This document shows, piece after piece, positions 12,317 through 24,474 of a stretch of 64,000 bases of DNA (its first letter is position 1; the number at the start of each line of letters is the position of its first letter). This DNA is from Ariolimax columbianus (Eukaryota; Mollusca; Gastropoda; Stylommatophora; Arionidae): assembly GCA_036924085.1 (NCBI GenBank), contig JAVGWX010000002.1, positions 50,110,948 through 50,174,947 of the forward strand, in the 5' to 3' direction. The notes beneath the pieces were generated by a model. That model was not told the DNA's origin. It did no database searches and saw only the letters and a program-made list of their open reading frames with translations. The position numbers and the translations under genes are program-made.

Positions 12317-12665
12317 TTGTTGTAGCTGAATGTCCACAATGAGTACGTCTACTCCATTGTGTGCCCTGAAAAGGACATTAAGTGGCGGGTTACAGTAGCT
12401 TTCCTCACATCCAGAGTGTGCTATGAAGGTGGACTAGGGTCCTCCAGGTAGTTGTGCTATGCTTGGCTTCATCTGCATGTCGTTCACAGCTACAGGGTTC
12501 GCGTTGATCCCCCAACTTGTAAGTCAGGCTTCTATTAAAACATCCCATTTCCAGAGAGACTAGCATGGAAGTGAGGTGGGAGTCTTGACCAGTATATTTT
12601 ACTTGACCATGACTAATATGTTCGATCAGTATGTTTTGCCTACCAGACATTAGTCTCCTCTCCCC
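12317..12665 (-). mobile_element. R350 repeat, copy 2
   Basis: A nearly full copy collinear with 452-789 over its whole length, same orientation. Confidence 0.75.
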
Positions 12666-12857
12666 TAAAGAAAGAATATTACATGTTATCATTCTTATTC
12701 TTCTTCTGCATTTGTTTTCAATCTCCTGCTACCAATCCCTGAACAAGACTTTGCAAGTAGCAGGATGTAGTCCAGAGAATGGAATGTGTTGTGTACAGCT
12801 TGACTGCGACATATGCACCTTTCGGTCTGACACATCATTCTTTTTGACCATCTCAAA

Positions 12858-12990
12858 TTCATAAATGGGCTGTTTTTCTTGGACCCCCAATCCATCTCCA
12901 TCAGCACTCTTAGGATGTGAGGAAAGCTACTGCAACATGCCACTTAATGGCTTCTTTAGGGCACACAAGAGTAAACTTACTCATTGTAGA
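12858..12990 (+). mobile_element. R350 repeat, fragment in opposite orientation
   Basis: Contains 'tgtgaggaaagctactgcaa' and 'actcattgtagatattc', the 3' part of R350, inverted relative to the copy 190 bp to its left. Confidence 0.65.
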
Positions 12991-13680
12991 TATTCACATC
13001 ATTCTAATTGATAAGTTAAGGTTTCTTACCATATCTCGGATCTGGAAGAGAATTATGGGAAACATTTATCCCTTCACCACTTTCTCTCAATACACATCTA
13101 TCCATGGAAAGGTAAGTAGTACTAACATCTCATTTCAGATCCCTGAGGAAACGTGAAGAAGAAAAATTAACATTCATCACAAAACACATGAACTATGACA
13201 TTAACTGATGTCAATTCAATAGTCATTATGTTATCAGATTGTTACTACTACATATTTAAAACAAATATCTTCCCAGTGATGACAAAATGCTATGTATGTG
13301 ACATTAGAGTTTGGTGCAGTTACAAAGTTACATTATTTCTGAAGTGGTTTTCTCAGACAAAATAAATCAAGAGCATTTATCGAGTTCTAGGCAAGAGTAT
13401 CAGTAGATTAATAGTATGTTGCCTGCCTCGAGAAAATTCAGAGACATGTGGATGCATATATCAAAGAAAGAGATGATTGACTAGTCTATACTTTGAAGGT
13501 ATGTATACTGTAGAAACTGTAGGAGGTATGTGTACTGTAGAATTTGTAGGAGGTAGTGTAGTAGGTGTAGATAGTGCAACATGTGATACAGAAAAGGGGA
13601 AAAGGATATATTGAAATCAGTTAACCACAAGAACCGCACACTGAATTACACAGCGCAGTTCGTTGGGCTGTAGGAATACA
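12991..13680. other. No gene seen
   Basis: A short degenerate duplication (gtactgtagaa-tgtaggagg) lies at 13,500-13,560. Nothing else is supported. Confidence 0.4.
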
Positions 13681-13682
13681 AA

Positions 13683-14215
13683 AAATATAATAACTTAACG
13701 TCTTTATACTGGTTTAGAAGACTGCAGAATCTGTTGACAACCAGTTCCAATTACATCACCTTGCTCTAGAAGCTGTACGCATCCAATCTATTCTTAAATG
13801 CATTAACCGTCCCAGCCTCCACCACCTCACTTGGCAATGCATTCCAAGCATTCACAACTCTCTGGCTAAAAAAATACTTCCTAATATCTAATCTGGACCT
13901 CTCTTTAGTCAACTTGTAGCTGTGCCCTCTTATTCTTGTTGGTGGTTGTATTTTAAAAAACTTGTTATAGTCTACTTTATCCATTCCTCTGATCATCTTA
14001 TAAACCTGTATTAAGTCCCCACAAATTCTTCTCTCTTCTAGACACTGTAGGCCGGTTCTTTTTAATCTTTCCTCATAACTGTAATTCTGGAATCCCACTA
14101 TCAGCTTTGTCGCTCTTTTTTGTATTCTCTCCAGAATGTCTATATCCCCTCTCTGGTAAGGACTCCACACCTGTGTAGTCGACACACTCCACAGTACTCC
14201 AATCTAGGTCTAACT
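13683..14215 (-). mobile_element. CR1-like LINE copy A (3' end)
   Basis: Minus-strand frame 13,766-14,185 encodes the C-terminal RT region: ERIQKRATKLIVGFQNYSYE, LQCLEERRICGDLIQVYKM and FFSQRVVNAWNALPSEVVEA. The 3' terminus ends in a TTAAG-type short repeat near 13,690. It is 5' truncated. Confidence 0.88.
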
Positions 14216-14770
14216 AATGCAGCAATGCTTTATAGTTTATAATATGTAAAACGAGTTAAGGACTTTACTATGACTATTCACTTCTATTGTAATGTTTATT
14301 CTTCATGGATGGAGCCGGTGGGAACTGTGTACCTTACTAAGCCCGTGTAGTATATAAATGTGTTAAACTGTGTAAACACAACACTGTATCATCAGTGTAT
14401 CATAATCATGTATGTTTATTGTTATTATTGTATTTCTGATTGAGTAACAAACAACTAACCAACTACTAATAACTAGTCTTACTTGAATACTTGTGAGTCA
14501 CTATTTTGAATGCCTAACACTAACAGTATCGGTATGCAGCCTGTAACATAATCTCAGAGTTCACGTGTTTAATATAATAGGTAAGTAAAGTAATAAGTAT
14601 CTATCCAGACTAACCTGAAGACATATCTAGGTAACCAGGAAAGACATCCATCAAAAGGTTTGTTTCCCTCCTTGGACTAACTTTGGAAACTACACACGAG
14701 CTTTCTTGTGATGAAAATTACAAATGTAATTCTTCTTCTTCGTCGTCATTCGCTCTCAAGTAACCACCAC
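14216..14770. other. No gene seen
   Basis: AT-rich spacer between LINE copies; no feature supported. Confidence 0.4.
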
Positions 14771-14774
14771 ACAT

Positions 14775-14990
14775 CATCATCATCATCATGATCTGGTTGA
14801 TCAGTTCAGAGACTGGTTGTAAGGTTGTCTTATCATGCCTCTCTATTTGATCCTATCCTCTGCAGCTCTCTTCTTTTCAGCATAGATCCGTACTTTAATG
14901 TCACTGCATGCCTAAGATGTAAAGTGGAATCTTGATCACCCCTTCCTCTTCTCCACTGAATCTTGCCCTCTAGTATCTTCTTCACTCACT
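14775..14990 (-). mobile_element. LINE 3'-end fragment with (ATG)n tail
   Basis: Minus-strand translation includes KILEGKIQWRRGRGDQDSTL, typical of the basic C-terminus of RTE/R4-like LINE proteins. It ends at a (CAT)n run at 14,774-14,790 (plus strand), i.e. (ATG)n. Confidence 0.45.
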
Positions 14991-15742
14991 TAACTCAACT
15001 TAACGTTTTTATACTGGTTTAAAAGACTCTGCAGAGTATGTAGACAACCAGTCACATCTGCATTACCCTGCTCTAAAAACAATGCACATCAAATCTATTC
15101 TTAAAAGCATTAACTGTCTCTGCCTCCACCACCTCCTGAGGTAATGCATTCCAAGCATTCACCACTCTCTGACTAAAAAAATATTTCCTTATATCCAATC
15201 TGGACTTTTCTTTTGTTAATTTGTATCTATGCCCTCTTGTTCTCGTTGGTGGTTGTATTTTGAAAAAAAACATGTTATAATTTAATTTTACCTTTTCTGT
15301 GATTATCTTATAAACCTGTATTTATTAAGTCCCAACGAATTCTTCTCTTTTCTAGACACTGTAGGCCGGTTTTTCTGAGTCTTTCCTCGTTACTGTAATT
15401 CTGGAACCTCACTATCAGTTTTGTCGCTCTTCTTTATATCCTTTCCAGCATGTTTATATCTCTTCTACGATAAGCACTCCACACCTGTACACAGTACTCT
15501 AATCTAGACTTGTTATAGTCGAATTTATCCATTCCTCTGATCATCTTATAAACCTGTATTAAGTCACCACGAATTCTTCTCTCTACTAATCTACTAATGC
15601 TTTGTACAGTTTGACTATCACTTCCTTGCTCCTATGTTTAATATTTCTTGTTATCATACCTAACATTGCATTTGCCTTATTCACTGCTAACTGGATTTGC
15701 CCATTCACTTTTCCTGTATGCTCCATTATAACACCCAGGTCC

Positions 15743-15754
15743 ATTTCCTTATCT
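15743..15754. repeat. Target-site duplication, left (RTE insertion)
   Basis: atttccttatct, identical to 17,098-17,109. Confidence 0.9.
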
Positions 15755-17097
15755 CTTCTCATGTAGCATGTCCTTTGTAGAACGTCGCTCCCATCACAGT
15801 CTGTCTGAAAGAAACTCGTTCCCTTGCCAAAACTCCAGCTTCCGCCACTGTCATACTCAGGCACTCCTGGATATCTTGGTGCCATCGTCTTCTTGGTCTA
15901 CCCCTTCCTCTTTTGCCTGGCACCATACCTTCCATCACCGTCCTCTCAAGACCGTTGTGTCTCTTGATGTGACCAAAGTATTTGCATTTTCTAGCCAAAA
16001 TGGAATTGATAAACCAGTTCTCCTCTATGCTCAACTCTTGCCGAATGTCTATATTTGTTCTTTTCTCTGTCTAGGGTATTCTGATGATCTTTCTGTAACA
16101 TTTTGCCTCGAAGGATTCGATTCTTTGTCTAGAAGTTTTGGTAATCGTCCATACTTCACAGCCATTAGCTGCCACAGGAAAAACACAGGCTCTCAAGACT
16201 TTTACTTTTATCGTTTTGTTGGTGCCCTGCCATAATTTCTTCAGGCTGTTCAGTCTCTGCATTGCCATAGCTAGTCTTCTTCTGATTTCTTTCGAGCAGT
16301 CACCATTTTTGTCGATTCTGGAGCCCAGATATTCAAAATGTGTAACCTGATCTATTTCCTCACCACCCACTGTAAATGTATGCTGACATTGTGTTTTATC
16401 AGTGGTCATTATCTTTGTTTTGTTTATGTTTATGAACAGATTTTGATCTTTACTATGTCCATTAACGGCTGAAAGTAGCTGCTCTAGCCCTTCCGCACTT
16501 CTTGATAGTATCACTGTGTCATCTGCATATCGTAACTCTGGAATCTCGTACCCCCCAATCGTAAATGGGTCGAAACTTTCAATGTTCTCATCTTCTCGCA
16601 CATTTCTCATTATACATTCCGCATATATGTTGTACAGATAAGGTGAGAGTATACATCCCTGTCGGACTCCCTTTTGTACTGCAAACCAATCTGATGTTTG
16701 CCCAGATAATCGGACAGCGGCTTGTTGATCTTGGTATAATGTTTCAATGAGATGGACTATATGCAAATGAAACCCCATTTCCTTCATGATTCTCCACAGA
16801 TTTTGATGTTTTACCGTGTCGAAGGCCTTAGTGTAATCAATGAAACATGTGTACAGGTCTACATTAAACTCTCTACATTTTTCATAAATATTCCTTAAAT
16901 TTAATATGTGGTCCCGGGTCCCTCTGTCTTTCCTAAAACCTGCCTGGACTACGTGAATTTCAGATTCAAACCTTTTCTCTATCCTTCTTAATAGGACTCG
17001 CAAGAGTATCTTGCTAGCATGGCGGATCAGTGCGATTGTTCGGTAGTTCGTGCACAGCTTCAGGTTGCCTTTTTTGGGGAGGGGAATATAAATTAAT
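15755..17097 (-). mobile_element. RTE-like LINE nested in CR1 copy B
   Basis: A 5'-truncated RTE-like element of 1,343 bp. The RT carries NYRTIALIRHASKILLRVLL, VVQAGFRKDRGTRDHI, FIDYTKAFDTVKHQNLW, GVRQGCILSPYLYNIYAE and YADD (16,518-16,529). The thumb and C-terminal GKRGRGRPRRRW region follow. One nonsense codon (TAG at 16,071) breaks an otherwise open frame; the second copy has TGG at the corresponding codon. It is flanked by identical 12-bp sequences (atttccttatct). A second copy lies at 53,505-54,572. Confidence 0.93.
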
Positions 17098-17109
17098 ATT
17101 TCCTTATCT
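17098..17109. repeat. Target-site duplication, right (RTE insertion)
   Basis: atttccttatct. The CR1 frame resumes on either side (…MIDKE / RDKEMDLGVIM…), confirming the insertion point. Confidence 0.9.
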
Positions 17110-17454
17110 ATCATTCTAATATTGTTCTCGTCCATTCTGTAACCATGTTCCATATTGGATCTACCCATGTGGACGACTGTACACCTATCTATAATAAACT
17201 CCATTTGCCATTTCACAGAACAGTCTCGAATTTGATCTAAATTCGACCTCAATATATCCGCTTCTGCTTTGGATGAGACACCTCTACATAGTTTTGTATC
17301 ATCTGCACATTTTAAAATCATAGATCCTATATCAATGTCCAAATCGTTTATATATATCAAGAACAATATCGGTCCCAAAACCGAGCCCTGTGGCACTCCA
17401 CCCCCTACCTCACACCACTCAGAGTACTCCTTATTTGTGCCCACTTATAACTTA

Positions 17455-19640
17455 ACTTAACTTAACGTCTTTATACTGGTTTAGAAGACCCTGCAGAGTC
17501 TGTATACAACCAGTCACATTTACATCACCTTGCTCTAAAAGCTATGCGCATCCAGTTTATTCTTAAATGCATCAACTGTCCCTGCCTCCACTACCTTCCC
17601 TGGCAATGCCTTCCAAGCAGACACCACCCTCTGACTAAAATAATATTTCCTAATATCTAATCTGGACCTTTCTTTAGTCAGCTTGTAGCTATGCCCTCGT
17701 GTTATTGTGGGTGGCTGTATTTTTTTTTAAACTTGTTATAGTCGAATTTATCCATTCCTCTGATCATCTTATAAACCTGTATTAAGTCACCACGAGTTCT
17801 TCTCTCTTCGAGACACTGTAGGCCGGTTTTTCTGAGTCGTTCCTCGTAACTGTAATTCTGGAATCCCACTATCATCTTTGTCGCTCTTTTTTGTATTCTT
17901 TCCAGCATGTTTATATCCCCTCTATGATAAGGACTCCACACCTGTACACAGTACTCCAATCTAGTTCTAACTAAAGCTTTATACAGTTTGACGATCACTT
18001 TCTTGCTCCTATGTTTAATATTTCTTTTTATCATACCTAACATTGCATTTGCCTTTTTCACTGCTACCTTAACTTGCTCACTCACCTTTCCTGTATGATC
18101 TATTATAACCCCTAGGTCCCTTTTCTTATCTATCTTTCTAATATTGTTTTCTCCCATTCTGTAATTATGTTCCATATTGGATCTACCCACGTGGATGACT
18201 GTACATTTATCTACATTAAACTCCATTTGCCAGCTTACAGACCATTCTCGAATTTTATCTAAATCCGACATCAATATATCCACTTCCGCTTTAGATGAGA
18301 CACTACTGCATAGTTTTGTGTCATCAGCAAATTTTGCAATCATGGATCCCATATCAATGTCCAAATCATTTATATATTTCAAGAACAAAATTGGTCCCAA
18401 AACCGAGCCATGTGGCACACCACTTTTCACTTCACTCCACTCAGAGTACTCCTTATTTATGCCCACCCTCTGCCTTCTTCCCGTTAACCAATTTTCAATC
18501 CATTTGGCAACTTCCCCACCTATTCCATGTGATTTTAACTTTCGAAATAATCTTTGATGAGGTACTCTATCAAAGGCCTTTGCAAAGTCTAGATAAATAA
18601 CGTCCACTGGCTCCCCTTTATCTACCATTTTAGTAACCTCCTCCATGAATTCTAATAGATTTGTTAAGCATGATCTCCCTCGAGTAAACCCATGCTGACT
18701 ATTTCTAATTAGATTAAATTTGTCTAAATGCATTATAATGTTTTTCTTTGATTATTGACTCTAACAATTTACAGACTATGCTCGTTAAACTCACCGGTCT
18801 ATAATTCGCTGGATCTGATTTTTTGCCTTTTTTGAATAAGGGGATCACTCCTGCATCTTTCCAATACCGTGGAACAATCCCTTTTGTAAGTGATTGAGAA
18901 CATAATATAGCCAATGGTTTTGCTAATTGGTCTCTAATTTCATACAGCAATTTTGGACGAATACCATCTTGACCTGGACATTTATTCACTTTCAATCCCT
19001 CTAATTTTTTAAAAACCATTTCCTCTGTAATACAGATTGATCTTAATCCCACTGTATCCATGTCTCTTTGAAAAATATCTATAAGCTCTGGGATCTTGGA
19101 GCAGTCCTCTTTTGTGTAGACTGTGCCAAAGTACTGATTGAGTAGATTAGCTGCCTCCCTATTCTCACTTATTATTTTCCCTGTACTGTCTATGAGAGGG
19201 CCTACTTTGTCTTTCGTTCTTTGTTTATTTCCAACGTAAGAGAAGAAGCTTTTACTGTCAGTCTTAATCCTCTGAGCAAGTTTTTTTCGAAGTATTTTTG
19301 CTGTTTTATTCGCTTTCTGAGATATGTTCTGCTTGTCCAAATATTTTAAATATGTTTCTTTTGATTTACCTGCCTCTATATATTTTTTCCATACTTTATT
19401 TTTCGCTTTTCTACATTTCACTACAAATCTAGTTATCCACTTTTTACGCTTGGGGCTTACCTCCCTACATGGAACACATTCCTCTTTTAGCGTTTCTAGA
19501 ACTGTTTTAAAACCCTCCCACTCCTATTCAACATCTGTTCCTACGACAATATCTTTCCAGATTATGTGGTTCGCTACCTCTTTCATCCTCTTAACATCTG
19601 CCTTAGAGTAGTCGTATGTTCGTGTGTTTATGTTTATGAA
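17455..19640 (-). mobile_element. CR1-like LINE copy C (most complete)
   Basis: The 3' end carries (TTAAG)n near 17,452-17,465. Minus frames 18,714-19,421 and 17,702-18,733 overlap, separated by one frameshift near 18,720. Seen in order: a linker with SKADVKRMKEVANHIIWKDI, NKCPGQDGIRPKLLYEIRDQ, DPANYRPVSLTSIVCKLLES, FTRGRSCLTNLLEFMEEV, YLDFAKAFDRVPHQRL, SGVPHGSVLGPILFL, FADD (18,320-18,331), DLGVIIDHTGKV and LEYCVQVWSPYHRGDINMLE. It is truncated before the endonuclease. It abuts copy B head-to-tail. Confidence 0.92.
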
Positions 19641-19859
19641 GAAGACTTTCATGTCTCACAATACTTCTCAACTTCTGTTATATAATTTGGCTGTCTGGCT
19701 CAAGCTTTTCTCCCCGTCAAGTAATTTATCCCTCAGCTAGGTTGAAAAAGGTTATGTTGTCACGATGCTGTTCTCGTGAAGTCGGCATATTTGGAGAACA
19801 TGTTGTGGTTCTCCCAACACAGACATGTGTCTGTGTAAAGGTAGTCCCATAGCAGACAT

Positions 19860-21110
19860 TGCTGTCGAGGATAAAGTGTTAGAGACTTCATTATACTAGA
19901 GCTCAGCTTTTTGTTAAGCAGATCCAAGAGAAGTGTTAAGAACAAAATGTTTCTCTCTATATGTTTGTGGACCTCACTTAGGCCGTTGCTACCGTAAATG
20001 GTAACGGTTTGTGTAGAGTTATGGCTAAGTTTGGGTACCCGGCAACATTCGTGCAATGGTAGGACACTTCCATGATGGTATGCATGCCCGAGTTATTGAT
20101 CAAGGCAACTACTCTACCCACTAACGGTGTGAAGCAGGGTTGTGCATGCCCTGGCTCTTTTAAGTATGATGTTTTCTGCCATGCTGTGGAATGCCTACAT
20201 CGATTGTAACGTTGAAGTTGAGCTTCACTACCACACTGACGGCGGGCTATTTAATTTGAAACGGTTCAAAGCCGAAACCGAATTCCACAGGGACTCTACG
20301 TGATTTACTTTATGCGGATGACTTTGCATTAAATTCAAATACGGAAGTTGACATGAAAGAATGCATGGACCTGTTCGCCACAGCTTGCGTAAAATTATAT
20401 CGCAAAGACAGAGGTTCTACATCAACCGGCTCTAGATATGGTCTTTTCAGAACCTTCAATCACAGTACACGGTTATTGTCTAAAAACATATTTCCGTAAC
20501 TTGCCAGTATTCTAACTCAGGTTGTTCACATAGATGATGACGTCAATATAAGAATAGTTAGGACGGGTGCGGCATTTGACAGACTTCGTAGTAGGGTGTG
20601 GTATAGGCGAGGGATCAGAACTCAAACAAAAATGAAGGTTTATGCTGCAGATGTTCTACCTATCCTTGTATATGTGTGTGAGACCTGTCCCGTCTTTAGT
20701 CACCATGTCGGGAAATTAAACCACTTCCACGTGCACTGCCTGCGGAAACTGGTGAGGATTAGATGGCAGGGCGCCAAATACAGATGTGCTAGCGCGATCG
20801 GGCATGTCCAGTATACACAGCCGGATATGCGCAGCACAGCTGAGATTGGCTGGTCATGTGGTGCACATGTCGGATCAACGTCTGCAAGTGTTGCTCTATG
20901 GTGAATGGCAAAATGGCAAGAGAGCAAGCGGTGATCAGCGGAAACGGTACAAGGACAAGCTTAAGAAGAAATCACTGATCCAGTGCGGTATTAACCATGA
21001 CGACTGGGAAAGAATTGCTACTAATCGCACAGACTGGCGCAGCACTATTGCTGAAGATGTTCAGAGACATAAGGCAGCAAGAATAAATGAGGCTATACAG
21101 AGATGATCGC
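19860..21110 (+). mobile_element. Degenerate RTE-like LINE
   Basis: Frameshifted RT remnants are readable in pieces: KQIQEKC and SLYMFVDLT (motif A region), GLCRVMAKFGYPATF, GVKQGC (20,126-20,143), LLYADDFALNSNTEVDMKEC (YADD 20,311-20,322), then MKVYAADVLPILVYVCET and the 3' end IATNRTDWRSTIAEDVQRHK. At least three frameshifts or stops. Confidence 0.85.
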
Positions 21111-21374
21111 TTCGCAAGTCGACTCTCATCAATCCTTATTTAACCTCGGTGATAGGGTATGTCCTATTTCCTTGTACTAAATCTGACAGACAATTCCGGG
21201 TCCGAATTGTCTTATTTAGCCATCTTCGAACGCATGTGAACAGTGAATGTTGACAAAGTGGTTCTCATTTATTATGATGGGCGAACAACACTTACAACTG
21301 CTGGCAGAAGAGATGGATGATCGATATACTCAGTAACGACACAGAAGGCAGATTATGAACCAGTCTTTTATCGG

Positions 21375-22745
21375 GCGTGGGGCACCCTGGAGCTGATGAC
21401 CACCACCATGTACCAATTTTTCGCAACGGTGTGAAATACTGGCCAAGTGGCTATGGCATGTACGACAAAATAATAATTTCCTTCTACAAGGGAAAGAACT
21501 CCCGACTGGAATACGGCAATTACAGGACTATTACCCTACTGTCTGTCCCCCAGCAATATCTTCGCACATGTGCTTCTCTCCAGACTGCAGCCCCTGTCAA
21601 AGAGGCATCGTTGCCCCCAAACAGTCAGGGTTCTTCACCTCTCGCTCCACCATTGATGATATTCTCGTCCTCCACCTCACAACGATACAGCACAGTGAGT
21701 TTAACCGTTCTCTATACGTCTCCATACGGGCTTCCTTCAGTTTTGTGGATAAACACGCCTTATCAGCCTTGTGCAAGGCTCTACAGTGCGTGGGTATCAC
21801 AGGCAACATGCTGACCCTAATTGAAGAGCTCCACAGTCACACCAGCGCAAAAAATTCGGCTCGGTCTGGATCTTACGGAGTTCTCTACATTATCCGATGT
21901 GCCACAGGCCTGCGTCCTCACCCCTACGCGTTTCTGCTGCGCCATGGACTGGGTCCTCACTCGGTCTTCTGCCCACAACCCATGGGTCCTTGTCGGCGAC
22001 TCCCTGGTAACCGATCTCGTCTATGCTCATGACGTTAGCATATCGGGTCACAATGTTCAGGCCCCCTAGAGGCACTGGGTCGGTCGGCTACCACCTAGGC
22101 TTGCACATTTCCTGGTCGAAGATGAGAATACAAAGCCTCAGCAACGGTTCCTTGGCGTTGGGCATCACCGTGAACGACAACCCTGTTGCAGCCACCGAGG
22201 ACGTCGTCTACATCGACAACAGACAGTCCTCTAACCCACACAGCAGTCACGACATCATCCGTAGGATGGACCTGGTGGCGTCATCCAGGCACTCGGTCAT
22301 GCAAAGTCTAGTCCCAGCGGAGGCTCTCTCTGGAGACCAGACTTCGTATAAACTACTCCTACATCGTCCCCATCCTCCTGTACTGCTTCGAGACCTGGAC
22401 ACTACTACAGCAGGACGGTCAGCGACGTGAGGCCTTTCTGCTGCGCACCCATAGGCGCATCCTTAGGATCCACTGGCACGTCTTGATTTCCAGCAGGGAA
22501 GTAGATCAACGTACTTAACTTGCAGGCATTATCTCAATGATTGATCGCCGTCGTCTTTCCCGGCAGGCTGTGGGGGCTAGTTACGGGAAGAGGCCACGCT
22601 AATCCTAGAGATGTCATTGGGGCCGCCCTCGCAACAACTGGCTAAAACAGATCGCCACCTCCCCAACAGAACTGCAGGCCGCCTGGGGAGCGACCATCAA
22701 ACGTGATTATGGACATGAGCATTCGGCGCGACTGGGCCTGGTTGC
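21375..22745 (+). mobile_element. Degenerate LINE (RTE-like, GRST subfamily)
   Basis: Frames change repeatedly. Readable parts are GNYRTITLLSVP, then KQSGFFTSRSTIDDILVLHL, ALCKALQCVGITGNMLTLIE, LTEFSTLSDVPQACVLTPTR, DLVYAHDVSISGH (catalytic YADD changed to YAHD), and the 3' part LLRTHRRILRIHWHV and WGRPRNNWLKQIATS. It differs from the other RTE-like families in the window. Confidence 0.8.
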
Positions 22746-22769
22746 CTAAGCACACTATTTTATTGTAAG

Positions 22770-22930
22770 GTATGGTACCTGAAAAACGAGGCAGAGGCAG
22801 ACCAAGGAAAAGATGAACACAGGATTATACAAGATTACTGTGACATATGCTAAAGAATTGGCTAAAGTCTTGATTGCCACGTTCTGCAAATGACATGGTC
22901 CATGAGGGCGAAGATAGATTGGCAAAGCTC
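22770..22930 (+). mobile_element. LINE 3'-end fragment
   Basis: GMVPEKRGRGRPRKRWTQDY is the basic C-terminal signature of RTE-like LINE proteins, followed by DMVHEGEDRLAKLNS. No RT is attached. Confidence 0.65.
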
Positions 22931-22964
22931 AACTCCGGTAGGCCCGTCTTTTACTAACTGGAGA

Positions 22965-23285
22965 AAAAGTCGCAGTGGTCGAGAGGTAAGGTACTCCCCT
23001 CTAAAAGTGATGAACGGAAACGGCATAGGTTCGAACCCTGCAAGTTTTAAGCGATCCTTGGTCTCAAAGGAAGTGGGACTAGTGCCTGTATCCTGAATTA
23101 CCACCAGTCTTCTTAACTTTTGTCTTGCCACTAGTCCAAGGTAGTTCGGGACCAGAGAGTGAGGTCGATGACCAGGGTAGATTCTTCCTCACTATAATCC
23201 AGATACAGCGCAAGTTACATCATCAAGACAAAAACTGTCTGATGGTGTCACCATCAATGCATACGATGGGCAAGTAACTAACTTT
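22965..23285 (+). mobile_element. SINE family D copy (best head)
   Basis: The head carries an A-box-like GTGGTCGAGAGGTAAGG and a B-box-like GGTTCGAACCC, separated by 40-odd nt, as in class II (Leu/Ser-type) tRNAs with a long variable arm. The body contains 'gtccaaggtagttcgggacc' and 'aagttacatcatcaag'. Confidence 0.8.
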
Positions 23286-23289
23286 AGCT

Positions 23290-23690
23290 GGAGTAATCTA
23301 TTACGTCCTAAAACCAGATACATCCTTCGGTTACATAAAACTCATGCGCCTGGTAAAGCAACTGGTCTAGAAGAACAACTTAGACTTCAAACCACCTGCT
23401 GTCTAGCAGATGAGATACTGGCATATCAAAAAGTTACATTACGAAACCCGGATAGATGAGACTCGACATCAGCAGGGCCAAAGATGCAGCAGTGGATGAG
23501 CTGACAGGCACCGTTATGGCAGCTTCAGTGTAAGCTACGACACAATGTCACAAGCGTCATTTCAAGATAAAAGCCAAGGAAGAAGAAGGTGAAGAAGACT
23601 CGTCAGCTAGTAAAGGAAGTCCATCTATCAAAAGAAGAATACTTGAATGTTCTAGATATCACATATTTGCAAGCTATAAAATGCTGACAC
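23290..23690. other. No gene seen
   Basis: Part of it (23,460-23,560) is loosely related to repeat E. (GAA)-rich stretches occur at 23,575-23,600. Confidence 0.35.
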
Positions 23691-23694
23691 AGGG

Positions 23695-23850
23695 ACAAAG
23701 ATGCAGCACAATGAAAGAGCTGACATCAATCAGATACAAATAGCTGGGGCTGCTTGCATCAGGGTCAGATCCTGTTCTGCCTTCAATCTGCTGCCTTGGA
23801 AACAAGCTGCACTAGTGTAGTCTGGTTAAGAGAATAGGTATTGCAGTGGA
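23695..23850 (+). repeat. Interspersed repeat E, copy 2
   Basis: Collinear with 6,640-6,800 (gcttgcatcagggtcagatc, aagctgcactagtgtagtct). Confidence 0.6.
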
Positions 23851-24211
23851 AAGACAAAGCCGACACAAAAAAAGCCAACTAAAATCAGGTGTCGTCTAAA
23901 ATTGCAGATATCCAAGCCTCGCTGTAAACTATGACACGATGGAAGGAGACGAAGACGAAGAAGAAGAAATGCTGACATCAGATACAACATACTTTATGTC
24001 AACACTGAATGAAAGAAAAAAAAAAACAATGTAATGATTGTCATGATTTTATTTAGATAATGTGTAAATGTTATTTCTCATCACTGTATATACAGCTGCT
24101 CTGTCTTGATAAAACCGCCTATGAATTGATCATGGATTTTCAGGCTGTCCAACAAACGATAGAAACATTCCCAGTGAACATTATCAACATGTTTAGTTCT
24201 GCCTTGTATCT

Positions 24212-24460
24212 TTTTTTTTTTTTTCCGTTCGCCTTATTTCTCTATTCCCCAAGGCGGTGTGCGTTGCACTGTGGTTTTTATTTTGCGCCTGTCGGCCCAG
24301 TGCATCCGACTTCAGCATGCATTTTATGTAAGGGTCTGCTTCCTCCTGCATTTTCTAAGGGTTTGTTTCCCCGGGGTAACGGCCGGTGCTGTGATGGAGA
24401 TCGAACCCAGCACCTTCTGGTTGTGAGCCGTGTCACTTAACCACTAGGCCACGCCATCCC
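24212..24460 (-). mobile_element. SINE family A copy 1, with target-site duplication
   Basis: A 249-bp tRNA-derived SINE. On the minus strand it begins GGGGATGGCGTGGCCTAGTG (A box TGGCCTAGTGG) and has a B box GGTTCGATCTC. The body contains GTCGGATGCACTGGGCCGAC and it ends in a poly(A) tail, seen as a T-run at 24,212. It is flanked by 13-bp direct repeats ctgccttgtatct at 24,199-24,211 and 24,461-24,473. Confidence 0.93.
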
Positions 24461-24474
24461 CTGCCTTGTATCTA

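Larger units (their letters stand above)
14985..17455 (-). mobile_element. CR1-like LINE copy B, interrupted by an RTE
   Basis: The 3' end is at about 14,985 (short TTAAG-like repeats) and the coding sequence runs up to the GVPQGSVLGPILFLIYINDL motif near 17,400. The element is split by an RTE at 15,755-17,097. Outside the insertion, KANAMLGMITRNIKHRSKEV (15,6xx) and the SMILKCADDTKLC segment (17,29x) match copy C. Near 15,508-15,585 about 78 bp of more 3'-proximal CR1 sequence is repeated out of order, a small internal duplication or recombinant junction. The catalytic FADD is CADD here. Confidence 0.85.

Noticed and set aside
17269..18600. Plus-strand open frames over CR1 copies
   Set aside because: Antisense of the CR1 RT; not separate genes.
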